Shown: one piece after another, positions 35,167 to 42,843 of the stretch
Numbering within the stretch: the stretch's first letter is position 1
How the letters are laid out: every line of letters starts with the position of its first letter
Origin: an uncultured Flavobacteriales bacterium
GTDB lineage: Bacteria > Bacteroidota > Bacteroidia > Flavobacteriales > Weeksellaceae
DNA: 53,629 nucleotides
NCBI GenBank assembly: GCA_937973555.1
Contig: CALJKL010000025.1
Span: 1 to 53,629, forward strand
Reading direction: 5' to 3'
Notes under the pieces: model-generated
The model's input: only the letters and a program-made list of their open reading frames with translations
The model's database searches: none
What the model was told of the DNA's origin: nothing
Program-made: the position numbers and the translations under genes

Positions 35167-36188
35167 TAATGATTAAGGTATGAATAAATGGTATTGTCTT
35201 TTAATTGTTGAGTGACCAGATGTTCAGAAATTATTTTAGGAGCATGAGTTCCGTTTTTTAATTTCAAATTTTCATTTCTTATCACAAGAGCCTCATCCCA
35301 AAGATTTGCATCTAAAAACTTCTGAATAGTGTATCTTCCTCCTTCAATTATTACAGACTGTATCTGCTCTTGATAAAGCTTTTGCATTAGGTTTTCCAAA
35401 AAATTATCTTTAGAAATTTTGATGAATCTTATATTTCCTTTTTCTGAATCTTCTTTTGAGTTGAAAACCAAAGTAGGAGCTTCATCATTGTAAATATTGA
35501 AATCTAGAGGAACCTTCAGGTCAAAATCTATCAAAATCCTAACAGGATTTCTTCCTTCTATCAATCTTGTAGTCAAGCTTGGGTTATCGTTTAGTGCAGT
35601 TTGTGTTCCTACCAAAATAGCATGTTCTTCACTTCTTAATTGGTGAACGAATTGCGATGCTAGTTCATTAGAAATTTTTGTGGGCTTGAAATCTTTGTCT
35701 AGAAAACCGTCACTACTTTCTGCCCATTTCAGAATAATAAAAGGTCTTTTCTTTTCATGGAAGGTGAAAAATCTTTTATTGAGCTCTCGGCATTCATCTT
35801 CCAAAATCCCCGAAAGAGTTTCTATGCCTGCATCTTGCAGAATTTTTTTGCCTTTTCCGTTTACTTTGTCATGACTGTCCATTGCGCCAATGACTACTCT
35901 TTTGAAGCCGATCTCTTTTAATTTTAAAGAGCAGGGTGGGGTTTTGCCAAAGTGAGCACAAGGTTCCAGAGAAACATAGATGGTAGATTCCGGTAAAAGT
36001 TCAGGGTTTTTAACCGAATTGATGGCGTTTATTTCGGCATGGTATTCACCTGCTTTTTGATGATATCCTTCGCCAATTATTTTTCCATTATGTACTATTA
36101 CTGCACCTACCAATGGATTCGGGTAGGTTTTACCGATTGCCTTTTGGGCTAATGTTATACAGCGTTTTATATAAATTTCGTGGTTCAT
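35166..36188 (-). CDS. ribD: Riboflavin biosynthesis deaminase/reductase RibD
   Basis: Bifunctional enzyme for two steps of riboflavin synthesis: deamination of the pyrimidine and reduction of the ribosyl chain. The deaminase domain (residues 1-145) has zinc ligands HAE near 50 and PCAHFGKTPPC near 75-85; the reductase domain (150-340) has the DHFR-like WAESSDGFL start and VIIEGGRYTIQKFL near 290. It is 340 residues, normal length. Other rib genes are not in the window. Confidence 0.95.
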   Translation of the reverse strand: MNHEIYIKRCITLAQKAIGKTYPNPLVGAVIVHNGKIIGEGYHQKAGEYHAEINAINSVKNPELLPESTIYVSLEPCAHFGKTPPCSLKLKEIGFKRVVIGAMDSHDKVNGKGKKILQDAGIETLSGILEDECRELNKRFFTFHEKKRPFIILKWAESSDGFLDKDFKPTKISNELASQFVHQLRSEEHAILVGTQTALNDNPSLTTRLIEGRNPVRILIDFDLKVPLDFNIYNDEAPTLVFNSKEDSEKGNIRFIKISKDNFLENLMQKLYQEQIQSVIIEGGRYTIQKFLDANLWDEALVIRNENLKLKNGTHAPKIISEHLVTQQLKDNTIYSYLNH

Positions 36189-36189
36189 G

Positions 36190-36226
36190 TTATAAAAAAT
36201 TAATTCCGAAAATTTTCCGGAATTAA
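36190..36226 (-). terminator. Terminator between DUF349 gene and ribD
   Basis: On the - strand: TTAATTCCG / CGGAATTAA stem with an inner AAAA/TTTT pair, followed by TTTTTT, just before the ribD ATG. Confidence 0.7.
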
Positions 36227-36254
36227 TGAGTTTCGATAAGTCAAAAATATTTTA

Positions 36255-38039
36255 TCATTCTCCCGCAATAATATGGTGCAGGCTATTTTTCAGACTTTCC
36301 AGTTGATCTTTTTTCTCTTCAATCTTATCAAAAGTATCTTTTAATAAAGGATTGTCTCTGGATACTTTTCCAAAGAAGCCCAAGTTGTTTTCTAATTTTA
36401 CAATCTCTGCTTCTAGGTCTGTAATCTGATTTTTTATTTTTCTTGCTTTATCAGTTAATTGAGATTCAGAAAGGCCTTCCTCTTTTAAATCAAATTCATT
36501 CAGTTTGTTGAGTTTTAGTTTTTCTCTCAACGTTTTGTTGAATTCTGTATTAATGGTCATTTTATCTCTCGGAACTTTACCAATGTTATTCCAAGAGGTT
36601 TTAATGTTTTCTATTTTTTCTATACTTCCGTCTTCATTGCCAATCTCCTTTAATTCTTCTAAAAGAGCGCTCTTTTGTTTATAATTTTCTTTCCAATCAT
36701 CAGTTTGAGCATTATTTTTGGCTCTGTAATTATTGAAAAAAGTATTACATGCTTCACGAAATTCATCCCAAATTTTATTGGTTTGACTTCTAGGGACATG
36801 TCCTATTTTTTTCCAGTCTTCCTGAAGTTTTTTAAACAAAGGCACTACTATTTCCCATTCCTCAGAAAGCATATTGTCTTGCGCGGTTTTTATCAGTTTC
36901 AATTTTTCGTTTAGGTTTACTATCTGAGAGTTTTTCAATCCTTTGTAAAATTCATTTTTAGAAGCATTGAAAGCACGAAGGGCCAGTTTGAATTCATTCC
37001 AGTTTTGATTAGAAATTTTCTTAGGAACGCTTCCTGTTTTTAAGAAATCAGCTCTTAATTCTTCTGCTTTTTTGATGGCTTGTTGCCAAAAATTATGATT
37101 GGCATTTTTTTCTGAAGTAGCTAAGCTTTTCAGGGTGTCAATAATTTGGGTCTTCTTTTCCAAATTTATTTTCTGTTCTTCATTAATTTGTGAAAGAAGT
37201 TCTGATTTCCTTTCATGAATCTTATTGGAAATTTCTTTGAATTCATCCCAAGTTTTATCACGGAATTCTTCTGCTACAGGTTCTGCCTCTTCTTTCCATA
37301 ATTTATGCAAGAATTGTAATTCATTCAGTGCTTTTTGAACCACTGGTTCATTTTGAAGTTCTTTTGCTCTGGCTATAATTTGTTGTCTCTTTTCCAAATT
37401 GTGGGCATATTCTTGCTCACGGTATTCCTTATTAAGGTCCAACATCTGGTAAAACTGATTCAAATGAAAGAAGTAATTGTTGTTCAGGTTTTTGAATTCA
37501 GATTTAGGTACTTGCCCAGCAGCGCTCCACTCTTCTTTTACTTCTCTTATGGCACGAAAAAGGTTGGTGCCTACTTCAGAATTGGTATATAGATTTTTTA
37601 GCTTTTCTATGATTTGGTTCCTTTTCTCTAAATTTTCTTTTTGCTCTTCTTCCTGTTTTTGATGGAAAATATCATATTTTTCTTTGAAAATATGATTAAG
37701 AGCAGATACTTTGGAGGAAAGAGGATGCTCGTAATTGTTTTCGATTTCTTTTTTGTCTTCGCTTTCCACATGTATTTTGTGGAGTAACATATCTTTTACG
37801 GCATTGAATTTTTTATGATTCGCTCCTGCGTCTTCTGCATTGATTAAGGTTTCCAGTTTAGCCATCAATTCGCCCGAAGTCATTTTTTCATGTTCATGAT
37901 GCTCTACTTCATCATGGGATTCATCATCATGAATTTCTGTTTCAGGAGAATGATTGTGGTTAAAGTTTTGGTTTTCATTAACTTCTGTGTCGTTGAAGTT
38001 ATTTTTTTGAGGTTCAGAATTTAAATTTTCTGTAATCAT
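36255..38039 (-). CDS. DUF349 multi-repeat coiled-coil protein
   Basis: Cytosolic, almost wholly helical protein of 594 residues. The first 65 residues are acidic and histidine-rich (HNHSPETEIHDDESHDEVEH). About five DUF349 repeats of 70-75 residues follow, each with a W and a G-x-V/I-P signature (SAAGQVPKSEF, LKTGSVPKKIS, KKIGHVPRSQT, NNIGKVPRDKM), and a C-terminal coiled coil. DUF349 proteins are common in Bacteroidota and of unknown function. It is monocistronic, bounded by a terminator. Confidence 0.88.
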   Translation of the reverse strand: MITENLNSEPQKNNFNDTEVNENQNFNHNHSPETEIHDDESHDEVEHHEHEKMTSGELMAKLETLINAEDAGANHKKFNAVKDMLLHKIHVESEDKKEIENNYEHPLSSKVSALNHIFKEKYDIFHQKQEEEQKENLEKRNQIIEKLKNLYTNSEVGTNLFRAIREVKEEWSAAGQVPKSEFKNLNNNYFFHLNQFYQMLDLNKEYREQEYAHNLEKRQQIIARAKELQNEPVVQKALNELQFLHKLWKEEAEPVAEEFRDKTWDEFKEISNKIHERKSELLSQINEEQKINLEKKTQIIDTLKSLATSEKNANHNFWQQAIKKAEELRADFLKTGSVPKKISNQNWNEFKLALRAFNASKNEFYKGLKNSQIVNLNEKLKLIKTAQDNMLSEEWEIVVPLFKKLQEDWKKIGHVPRSQTNKIWDEFREACNTFFNNYRAKNNAQTDDWKENYKQKSALLEELKEIGNEDGSIEKIENIKTSWNNIGKVPRDKMTINTEFNKTLREKLKLNKLNEFDLKEEGLSESQLTDKARKIKNQITDLEAEIVKLENNLGFFGKVSRDNPLLKDTFDKIEEKKDQLESLKNSLHHIIAGE

Positions 38040-38179
38040 AGCAAATCATTTTAGAGTTCGGTGCTTTTGAAGAAACCTTTTTGAATAAGTATGTATTAGC
38101 ACAATTTGGGACTAAATTAAAGGTTTTTTGTGAGATACGCAATTCATTTTAATCAATATTGTTTATATAATTTTAAGAT

Positions 38180-38908
38180 TTATTGGTTCCAAATTTCCCA
38201 AGCTTTTTCGGCTTGCTGTTCCAGCATATAAAGACCATTAACTGTTTTTGCCCCATATTCGGCTGCATTTTTTATAAATTTAGAATACTCAGGATTATAA
38301 ACCAAATCTATAATGAGATGGTTTTTGCCTAGCGCTTCAAAAGGAATTTGCACGCTATCTTCTACATTAGGGAAAGTGCCCACTGGGGTACACTGTACAA
38401 TGATGAGGTTTTCACTTACCTGTTCCGGGGTAAGGTTTTCATAATTGATTTCCGTATTTCTGGAAACTGTAATGAAAGGAATATTGTGTTTTGTCAGCAC
38501 AAACTTTACTGCTTTGGCTGCGCCTCCATTTCCTAATACAATGGCTGATTGTTGGTTTTCTTGTTTATGCAGCAATAATGTTTTTTCGAATCCAAAAGCA
38601 TCGGTATTGTATCCTTTGGTCTTTCCGTTTTCTATTTTGATACAATTGATGGCACCAATGTCTTGCGCCTCTTCGCTCAATTCGTCTATAAAGGGAATTA
38701 CTTTTTCCTTGTAAGGAATAGTGACGTTCAGCCCCTTTAAGTTTAAAGTTTTCATTAATTCTGAAATATTATCCAGGTTTTCCAATTCGAATATTTCGTA
38801 AGAATATTGAGATAACAGGAGTTTCTGAAATTTTTGTTCAAAATATTTTTTAGAAAATGAGTAGGAGATATTTCTACCTATTAAGCCAAGTTTTACTGAT
38901 GATTCCAT
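38180..38908 (-). CDS. aroE: Shikimate dehydrogenase
   Basis: NADP-dependent enzyme reducing 3-dehydroshikimate to shikimate in aromatic amino acid synthesis. Short form of 242 residues, usual in Bacteroidota: substrate motif ISYSFSKKYF near 15, LNVTIPYKEKVIPF near 60 with the catalytic lysine, NTDAFGFEKTL near 100, nucleotide loop VLGNGGAAKAV near 120, and C-terminal NGLYMLEQQAEKAWE. Confidence 0.95.
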   Translation of the reverse strand: MESSVKLGLIGRNISYSFSKKYFEQKFQKLLLSQYSYEIFELENLDNISELMKTLNLKGLNVTIPYKEKVIPFIDELSEEAQDIGAINCIKIENGKTKGYNTDAFGFEKTLLLHKQENQQSAIVLGNGGAAKAVKFVLTKHNIPFITVSRNTEINYENLTPEQVSENLIIVQCTPVGTFPNVEDSVQIPFEALGKNHLIIDLVYNPEYSKFIKNAAEYGAKTVNGLYMLEQQAEKAWEIWNQ

Positions 38909-38937
38909 CCCTCAAAGGTAATAAAAAAGAGAGTGTT

Positions 38938-40152
38938 TTAAAAAATGGAACGGATATTTTTTTTATTAATTTTTGAGAAAATCCATGAAATAGAAAATCC
39001 AAAAAACAGCGCAATGCAAGCAACTGTAATATAATTTAATGGAACAATTCTTACTGGAAATGGCAAAGATTCTGTTGCCATAAAGATACCGGTTTGCAAT
39101 TGGACATAGCAGACAATGCTCCCTAAAATCAATCCTGAAATAATTCCAAACAATACAATGAGATACCCAGTGTTGAAATATACTTTTCTAAGATCTTTCA
39201 TCGTAAAGCCCATTGATAATAAGGATTTCGACTGTTCCTTTTTATCGAGTTGAAGAATGATGATGGCGCCTGCCAAATTGAAGGTAGTAATAAAAATTAC
39301 CAGCGCGAAGATGAGGTAGATCATCAGTTTCTCCATATTGATCATCTTCCAGAACGCGGCGTTTTCTTCTGCTTTGGTTTTGATGACGATATTTTTGCCC
39401 AGTAAGTTTTCTAATCTCTGTTTTACAGCATCTGTGTTTTCAGGATTTTTTAGTTTTATAACAATAGAGTAGGCACTATTTTTTGGCAGGTTTAGCAGCT
39501 CAGCAGAGAGCTCCAGTGGTGCCAGAATATAGTTATCCAATTGGTCGTTTCCCGGGAAAATTCCGGACACGAAAATATCCTTTTTATTAAAAATATCTGC
39601 CTCTTTGCTGATGATGCCTTTTCCTGGTTTTGGCATAAAAAGGGTAGCTACGTCTGTTTCATTGGCCACGGGGATAGCTAGCCTGTTGTTCAGTTGAGCC
39701 TCCATTACCACTTCATTGGTATATTTAAAAGAAGGGTAACTTCCGTAAATAATGTTTTTATTGATGGGGTTTACTTTTACATACGCAGAATCTACTCCTC
39801 GCAGATAGGCTATCTCGCCCACATTGTGGTAGTCTATGTAGACCTTTTCTTCTATGATTTTAGAGAAGTGGGTAATTTCTTTTTCAGATTTTAAGACGCG
39901 TAAGGTCTTGTCCAGATGCGGAATCAGTTTTCCTTGGGCGCTTTTCAGCGTAAGGTCTGCATGCAGATTAGAGATAAAATCTTTGTTGAGGTCTTCTAAC
40001 CCAGAGAATACAGAAATAATGATAAACATCGCCGCCACGGCCACCATCATCGCAAAAGCCGCCAAACCGGTAATAAAACTTACCGCCTGACTGCCTTTTT
40101 TGGCAATCAAGTATCTTCTGGCAATGTAAAAGGGCGTATTTCTGTAGTTCAT
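38938..40152 (-). CDS. LolC/LolE-type ABC permease (FtsX family)
   Basis: Inner-membrane permease of 404 residues with the MacB/LolCE layout: one N-terminal helix (residues 20-45, SFITGLAAFAMMVAVAAMFI), a periplasmic domain of about 220 residues with GSYPSFKYTNEVVMEAQLNN, and three C-terminal helices from 275. It would extract lipoproteins for export to the outer membrane, but the partner LolD ATPase is not adjacent. Its start is three bases downstream of rbfA, suggesting co-transcription. Confidence 0.85.
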   Translation of the reverse strand: MNYRNTPFYIARRYLIAKKGSQAVSFITGLAAFAMMVAVAAMFIIISVFSGLEDLNKDFISNLHADLTLKSAQGKLIPHLDKTLRVLKSEKEITHFSKIIEEKVYIDYHNVGEIAYLRGVDSAYVKVNPINKNIIYGSYPSFKYTNEVVMEAQLNNRLAIPVANETDVATLFMPKPGKGIISKEADIFNKKDIFVSGIFPGNDQLDNYILAPLELSAELLNLPKNSAYSIVIKLKNPENTDAVKQRLENLLGKNIVIKTKAEENAAFWKMINMEKLMIYLIFALVIFITTFNLAGAIIILQLDKKEQSKSLLSMGFTMKDLRKVYFNTGYLIVLFGIISGLILGSIVCYVQLQTGIFMATESLPFPVRIVPLNYITVACIALFFGFSISWIFSKINKKNIRSIF

Positions 40153-40155
40153 TTT

Positions 40156-40518
40156 TTACAAAACAGGGTTGTCTCCCAGTCCTTTCAGTTCTCTTTCTAT
40201 TTTTTCTACATCGTCCAGAGAAGTGTCCAGATAGAAATTGATTTCAGGGATAATGCGCACCTGCTTGGCCATTTTCTGCCCCAAGTAATTTCTGTAGAAA
40301 GCTTTGTTTACTTCTATTTCCTTCATGATAGGCTTTCTGTATTCCTGCGGAAAAATGCTCAGATATATCTTGGCAATGCTCAGGTCAGCCGTCACCTTCA
40401 CGTCAGAAATCGAAATCAAAAAACTCTGCTTGCTTTCCGCAGCCTGCTTGCGAAAAAGTTCTGCAATGTCTTCTTGGATAATTTGTGCTACTTTTCTTTG
40501 TCTGTTACTTTCGTTCAT
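40156..40518 (-). CDS. rbfA: Ribosome-binding factor A
   Basis: KH-like RNA-binding protein that assists 30S subunit maturation. Its 120 residues contain RQRKVAQIIQEDIAELF at the start, the ISDVKVTADLSIAKIYLS core and a C-terminal IPEINFYLDTSLDDVEKIERE. A TAAATTTG box at 40523-40530 lies directly upstream on the - strand. Confidence 0.95.
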   Translation of the reverse strand: MNESNRQRKVAQIIQEDIAELFRKQAAESKQSFLISISDVKVTADLSIAKIYLSIFPQEYRKPIMKEIEVNKAFYRNYLGQKMAKQVRIIPEINFYLDTSLDDVEKIERELKGLGDNPVL

Positions 40519-40522
40519 GCCG

Positions 40523-40530
40523 CAAATTTA
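40523..40530 (-). promoter_or_regulatory. -7 box of rbfA
   Basis: TAAATTTG on the - strand, only four bases before the rbfA ATG, which would make a near-leaderless transcript. Confidence 0.4.
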
Positions 40531-40548
40531 CTATTTTTGTTTGAGATT

Positions 40549-40676
40549 TGGGCGTGTCCTTTTTGTTTGGCCTTGCATAAGCCTTACCAAACAAAAAGGT
40601 CGGTATCCGGCTCCCACTATTTTATTTTCCTTGGGAAAATAAAATGAGTTCCGCCTCCTCCCTCACGCTGCCAAAA
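40549..40676. repeat. Composite intergenic repeat with two perfect stems
   Basis: Stem 1: 13-bp arms 40558-40570 and 40587-40599 (CCTTTTTGTTTGG). Stem 2: 12-bp arms 40619-40630 and 40634-40645 (ATTTTATTTTCC), loop TTG. Between and after them are GC-richer strings GGTCGGTATCCGGCTCCC and GTTCCGCCTCCTCCCTCACG. The combination resembles dispersed intergenic repeats I recall from flavobacterial genomes. It lies between divergent rbfA and the epimerase gene. Confidence 0.6.
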
Positions 40677-40704
40677 CCGTTCCAAAATAAAGATAAAAAC
40701 AATT

Positions 40705-41109
40705 ATGTTAGACAAAATAGAACACCTTGGCATTGCCATCAAAAGTCTGGAAACTTCAGACCACCTTTTTGCCAAACTCTTGGGCACCCAACCCTACAAG
40801 CAAGAAGCCGTAGAAAGGGAAGGCGTTAAGACCTCTTTTTTTAAGGTGGGCGAAAGCAAGATAGAATTGCTAGAAGCCACCAACCCCGAAAGCCCTATTG
40901 CCAAGTTCATAGATAAAAAAGGAGAAGGCATCCACCACATAGCCTTTGCCGTAGAAGACATCCGTGCAGAGGTAGAACGGCTGAAGGGAGAAGGCTTTGT
41001 CTTCATCTCCGAAGAGCCCAAAGACGGTGCCGATAATAAGTTGGTGGTTTTCTTGCACCCCAAGTCTACCAATGGTGTCTTGGTAGAACTGTGCCAAGAA
41101 AAACCTTAA
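40705..41109 (+). CDS. mce: Methylmalonyl-CoA epimerase
   Basis: VOC-fold enzyme interconverting R- and S-methylmalonyl-CoA, used in propionyl-CoA and succinyl-CoA metabolism. 134 residues in two half-domains; metal ligands are likely the histidine of KIEHLGIAIKS near 7, the histidine of GEGIHHIAFAVED near 75 and the glutamate in GVLVELCQ near 128. Length is typical. The mutase genes are not in the window. It stands alone on the + strand. Confidence 0.93.
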   Translation: MLDKIEHLGIAIKSLETSDHLFAKLLGTQPYKQEAVEREGVKTSFFKVGESKIELLEATNPESPIAKFIDKKGEGIHHIAFAVEDIRAEVERLKGEGFVFISEEPKDGADNKLVVFLHPKSTNGVLVELCQEKP

Positions 41110-41117
41110 AATTTATT

Positions 41118-41147
41118 TTTGAATTTTACAGAAAAATCTTACATTTG
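41118..41147 (+). promoter_or_regulatory. Promoter of the tRNA gene
   Basis: TTTG (-33 box, 41118-41121), 18-base spacer, TACATTTG (-7 box, 41140-41147): the best match to the Bacteroidota promoter consensus in the window, 40 bases before the mature tRNA. Confidence 0.75.
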
Positions 41148-41187
41148 CACACTCATAAAAACAACAGAACCTCGTTCTACTGTTTTT

Positions 41188-41261
41188 GGCCTTGTAACTC
41201 AGTTGGTTAGAGTAGCTGACTCATAATCAGCAAGTCCTTGGTTCGAGCCCAAGCTGGGCCA
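41188..41261 (+). tRNA. tRNA with CAU anticodon (Met, or Ile2)
   Basis: Complete 74-base cloverleaf: acceptor 41188-41194 with 41254-41260 (one T-T mismatch and one G-U-type pair), D arm 41197-41213, anticodon stem GCTGA/TCAGC with loop CTCATAA (anticodon CAU at 41222-41224), five-base variable loop, T arm CTTGG/CCAAG with TTCGAGC loop. CCA is not encoded. Elongator Met and the lysidine-modified Ile2 cannot be told apart here; the first base pair is G-C, so it is not initiator-like. Confidence 0.95.
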
Positions 41262-41270
41262 CTAGTTTTA

Positions 41271-41305
41271 AAAGATTCTACAGAAATGTAGAATCTTTTT
41301 TTTAT
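41271..41305 (+). terminator. Terminator after the tRNA gene
   Basis: Twelve-bp stem AAAGATTCTACA (41271-41282) with 41287-41298, GAAA loop, then a T tract. Confidence 0.9.
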
Positions 41306-41477
41306 GCAAATCAGAATAAAAAAAATAGTAGTATTTTTGATTTTAGAATATAGTTGTAGTACACGTGAGGAAATCGCGCGGCAGCGGGGGGAATCTCAAA
41401 AAAAAGAAGAGGAAAAGAGAAAATAACAAGCAGAGGATATTAGAAAAAGTATACAAGAAGCACAGCAGAACCAATGA
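41304..41477 (+). pseudogene. Small lipoprotein-like gene with an in-frame stop
   Basis: ATG at 41304 opens a 40-codon frame: basic start, hydrophobic VVFLILEYSC resembling a lipobox, then a charged coiled-coil-like stretch, ending in TAA at 41424. The same frame continues without interruption for 17 more codons (QAEDIRKSIQEAQQNQ) to a TGA that overlaps the ATG of the next gene as ATGA. The simplest reading is a 58-codon gene broken by one nonsense codon, originally coupled to the downstream gene. Part of it overlaps the left GC-rich repeat. The product may equally be a real 40-residue peptide. Confidence 0.4.
41361..41391 (+). repeat. Left GC-rich repeat of the cassette
   Basis: Blocks ACACGTGAGG and TCGCGCGGCAGCGGGG in otherwise AT-rich sequence. 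The same two blocks appear on the opposite strand at 42104-42155. Confidence 0.55.
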
Positions 41478-42040
41478 TAAATAGATTTTATTACATATTT
41501 ATTTTGTTAATTTCATCACAATGTGTCTTATCTCAAAGATGTAATTGTCCAATAGATAAAGGACAAATAATTAATGGGTATATAAACAATGAAAATCAAC
41601 AGATATATAAAGCTACCTTTTTTAAGGATAATCTAGACATGTTACCCGTAGATTTAACAATACTTACTGATGATGAAAAAGCTGAAGTTAAGTCAATAGT
41701 AAATGGGAAAGTAATATCTATAGGCGAAAATCGCGATTATTTATCGATACTTTATAATAATAATAAAATCATTACATATGATTTAATAGATGATATTACT
41801 GTCAAAAAAGGTGATAATGTAATAATTGGAACAATTATAGGTAAAGTAAAACCAAATAATTTTCCTCCAAAAAATTATGATAAAATTCTAGGTTATAAAT
41901 CTCATGTTTATAGTGTAAATATTAGTTTTTATTATTTTGATAATATAATGAATAAATTAATTCATTCTCCTGAAGAATCAAAAATTATAAATTGTAAAAC
42001 AACTATTTGCGATAAATGTCAGCCAAAAATTTATGGATAA
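41474..42040 (+). CDS. Secreted protein with degenerate M23/LytM-like fold
   Basis: Protein of 188 residues: signal peptide MINRFYYIFILLISSQCVLS with cleavage near residue 20, four cysteines in pairs (CNC near 23 and CDKC near the C-terminus). The middle, residues 70-110, resembles the beta-sandwich of M23 peptidases (GKVISIGENRDYLSILY, KKGDNVIIGTIIGKVK), but the metal-binding histidines are absent, so it would be inactive. Codon use is strikingly AT-rich, far more than its neighbours, suggesting transfer. It follows a tRNA and is bracketed by inverted GC-rich repeats. Function unknown. Confidence 0.65.
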   Translation: MINRFYYIFILLISSQCVLSQRCNCPIDKGQIINGYINNENQQIYKATFFKDNLDMLPVDLTILTDDEKAEVKSIVNGKVISIGENRDYLSILYNNNKIITYDLIDDITVKKGDNVIIGTIIGKVKPNNFPPKNYDKILGYKSHVYSVNISFYYFDNIMNKLIHSPEESKIINCKTTICDKCQPKIYG

Positions 42041-42082
42041 CAACCTCGGGTAATGTATCAGATGTGTTGATTTGAATTTTTT

Positions 42083-42102
42083 AAATCAATAATTATTGAT
42101 TT
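42083..42102. repeat. Perfect 20-base AT palindrome
   Basis: AAATCAATAA followed by its exact complement TTATTGATTT, 43 bases after the stop of the secreted protein gene. May act as a terminator stem or recombination site. Confidence 0.6.
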
Positions 42103-42103
42103 T

Positions 42104-42155
42104 CCCCTGCAGCCGCGCGAAATGAAATTCGACGGAGTCAATCCTTTCGCGTGTG
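42104..42155 (-). repeat. Right GC-rich repeat of the cassette (inverted)
   Basis: On the - strand: ACACGCGAAAGG, about 25 bases of spacer, then TCGCGCGGCTGCAGGGG. Both blocks match the left copy at 41361-41391, which lacks the spacer. Confidence 0.55.
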
Positions 42156-42170
42156 CCACATGATAAAAAC

Positions 42171-42198
42171 AAAACCACTACTAAGGCAGTGGTTTTTT
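42171..42198 (+). terminator. Terminator at the right edge of the cassette
   Basis: AAAACCACT (42171-42179) pairs with AGTGGTTTT (42188-42196), with A's before and T's after, so usable in either direction. Confidence 0.7.
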
Positions 42199-42236
42199 GT
42201 TGCAAAAACAACCACAAAATTATCCTTGTAATTCCT

Positions 42237-42244
42237 TATCTTTG
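42237..42244 (+). promoter_or_regulatory. -7 box of the sigma factor gene
   Basis: TATCTTTG, matching TAnnTTTG, eight bases before the ATG. Confidence 0.45.
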
Positions 42245-42252
42245 CCTCAGAA

Positions 42253-42801
42253 ATGGAAAAGCCAGAACTTTTATCGTTGATTACCCTCGCCAAAGAGAAA
42301 AATCAGAAGGCACAGACCAAGCTGATTAATCTTTTTTGGACGGATGTTTTTTCATTCATCCTCAAAAAAACGGGAAACGAAAATCTGGCAGACGAACTCA
42401 CGGTTTCGGTATTTTCTAAAGTCTTGGCCAAGCTGGATTTGTATGATGAGAATTTTCAGTTCAAAACCTGGGTGCTTACCATTGCCCAAAATACCGTGAT
42501 AGACTATTGGCGCAAGAAAAGCAGAGAGGCAGAAGACCCTACGGAAGATTTGCAGGAAGTAAAAAACCGTTTCGAAAAATCGCCGGAAGAAATCTTAATT
42601 GCCGAGCAGGAAGAGAAAAAAATTATGGATACGGTGGCCAAAATGGATGTCAATTATCAGAAAATCATTCAGTTGAGATTTTTTGAGGAAAAAAGCATCA
42701 AAGAAATTGCCGAAGAATTGGGACTTTCTGTGGCCAATACTAAAGTGAGGATTATGAGGGCCAAAAAAGTTTTGGCAGAATTGTTAAACGAAAACGAATA
42801 A
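42253..42801 (+). CDS. ECF-like sigma-70 factor
   Basis: RNA polymerase sigma factor of 182 residues. Region 2 spans residues 25-95 (FKTWVLTIAQNTVIDYWRKKSR, the core-binding and -10 recognition helix) and region 4 spans 125-178 (IIQLRFFEEKSIKEIAEELG and a recognition helix with NTKVRIMRAKKVL). There is no region 1 or 3 and no adjacent anti-sigma gene; the next gene is lipA, 42 bases downstream, and may share its transcript. The regulon is unknown. Confidence 0.9.
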   Translation: MEKPELLSLITLAKEKNQKAQTKLINLFWTDVFSFILKKTGNENLADELTVSVFSKVLAKLDLYDENFQFKTWVLTIAQNTVIDYWRKKSREAEDPTEDLQEVKNRFEKSPEEILIAEQEEKKIMDTVAKMDVNYQKIIQLRFFEEKSIKEIAEELGLSVANTKVRIMRAKKVLAELLNENE

Positions 42802-42843
42802 ATTTTAAAATAGCCATTTTTAATGGTAAAAGTAAATTGAATT

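Noticed and set aside
41188..42252. Classical tRNA-integrated element with duplicated tRNA 3' end (attL/attR)
   Set aside because: No second copy of the tRNA 3' end was found downstream and no integrase is present; the inverted GC-rich repeats are the only boundary signal.
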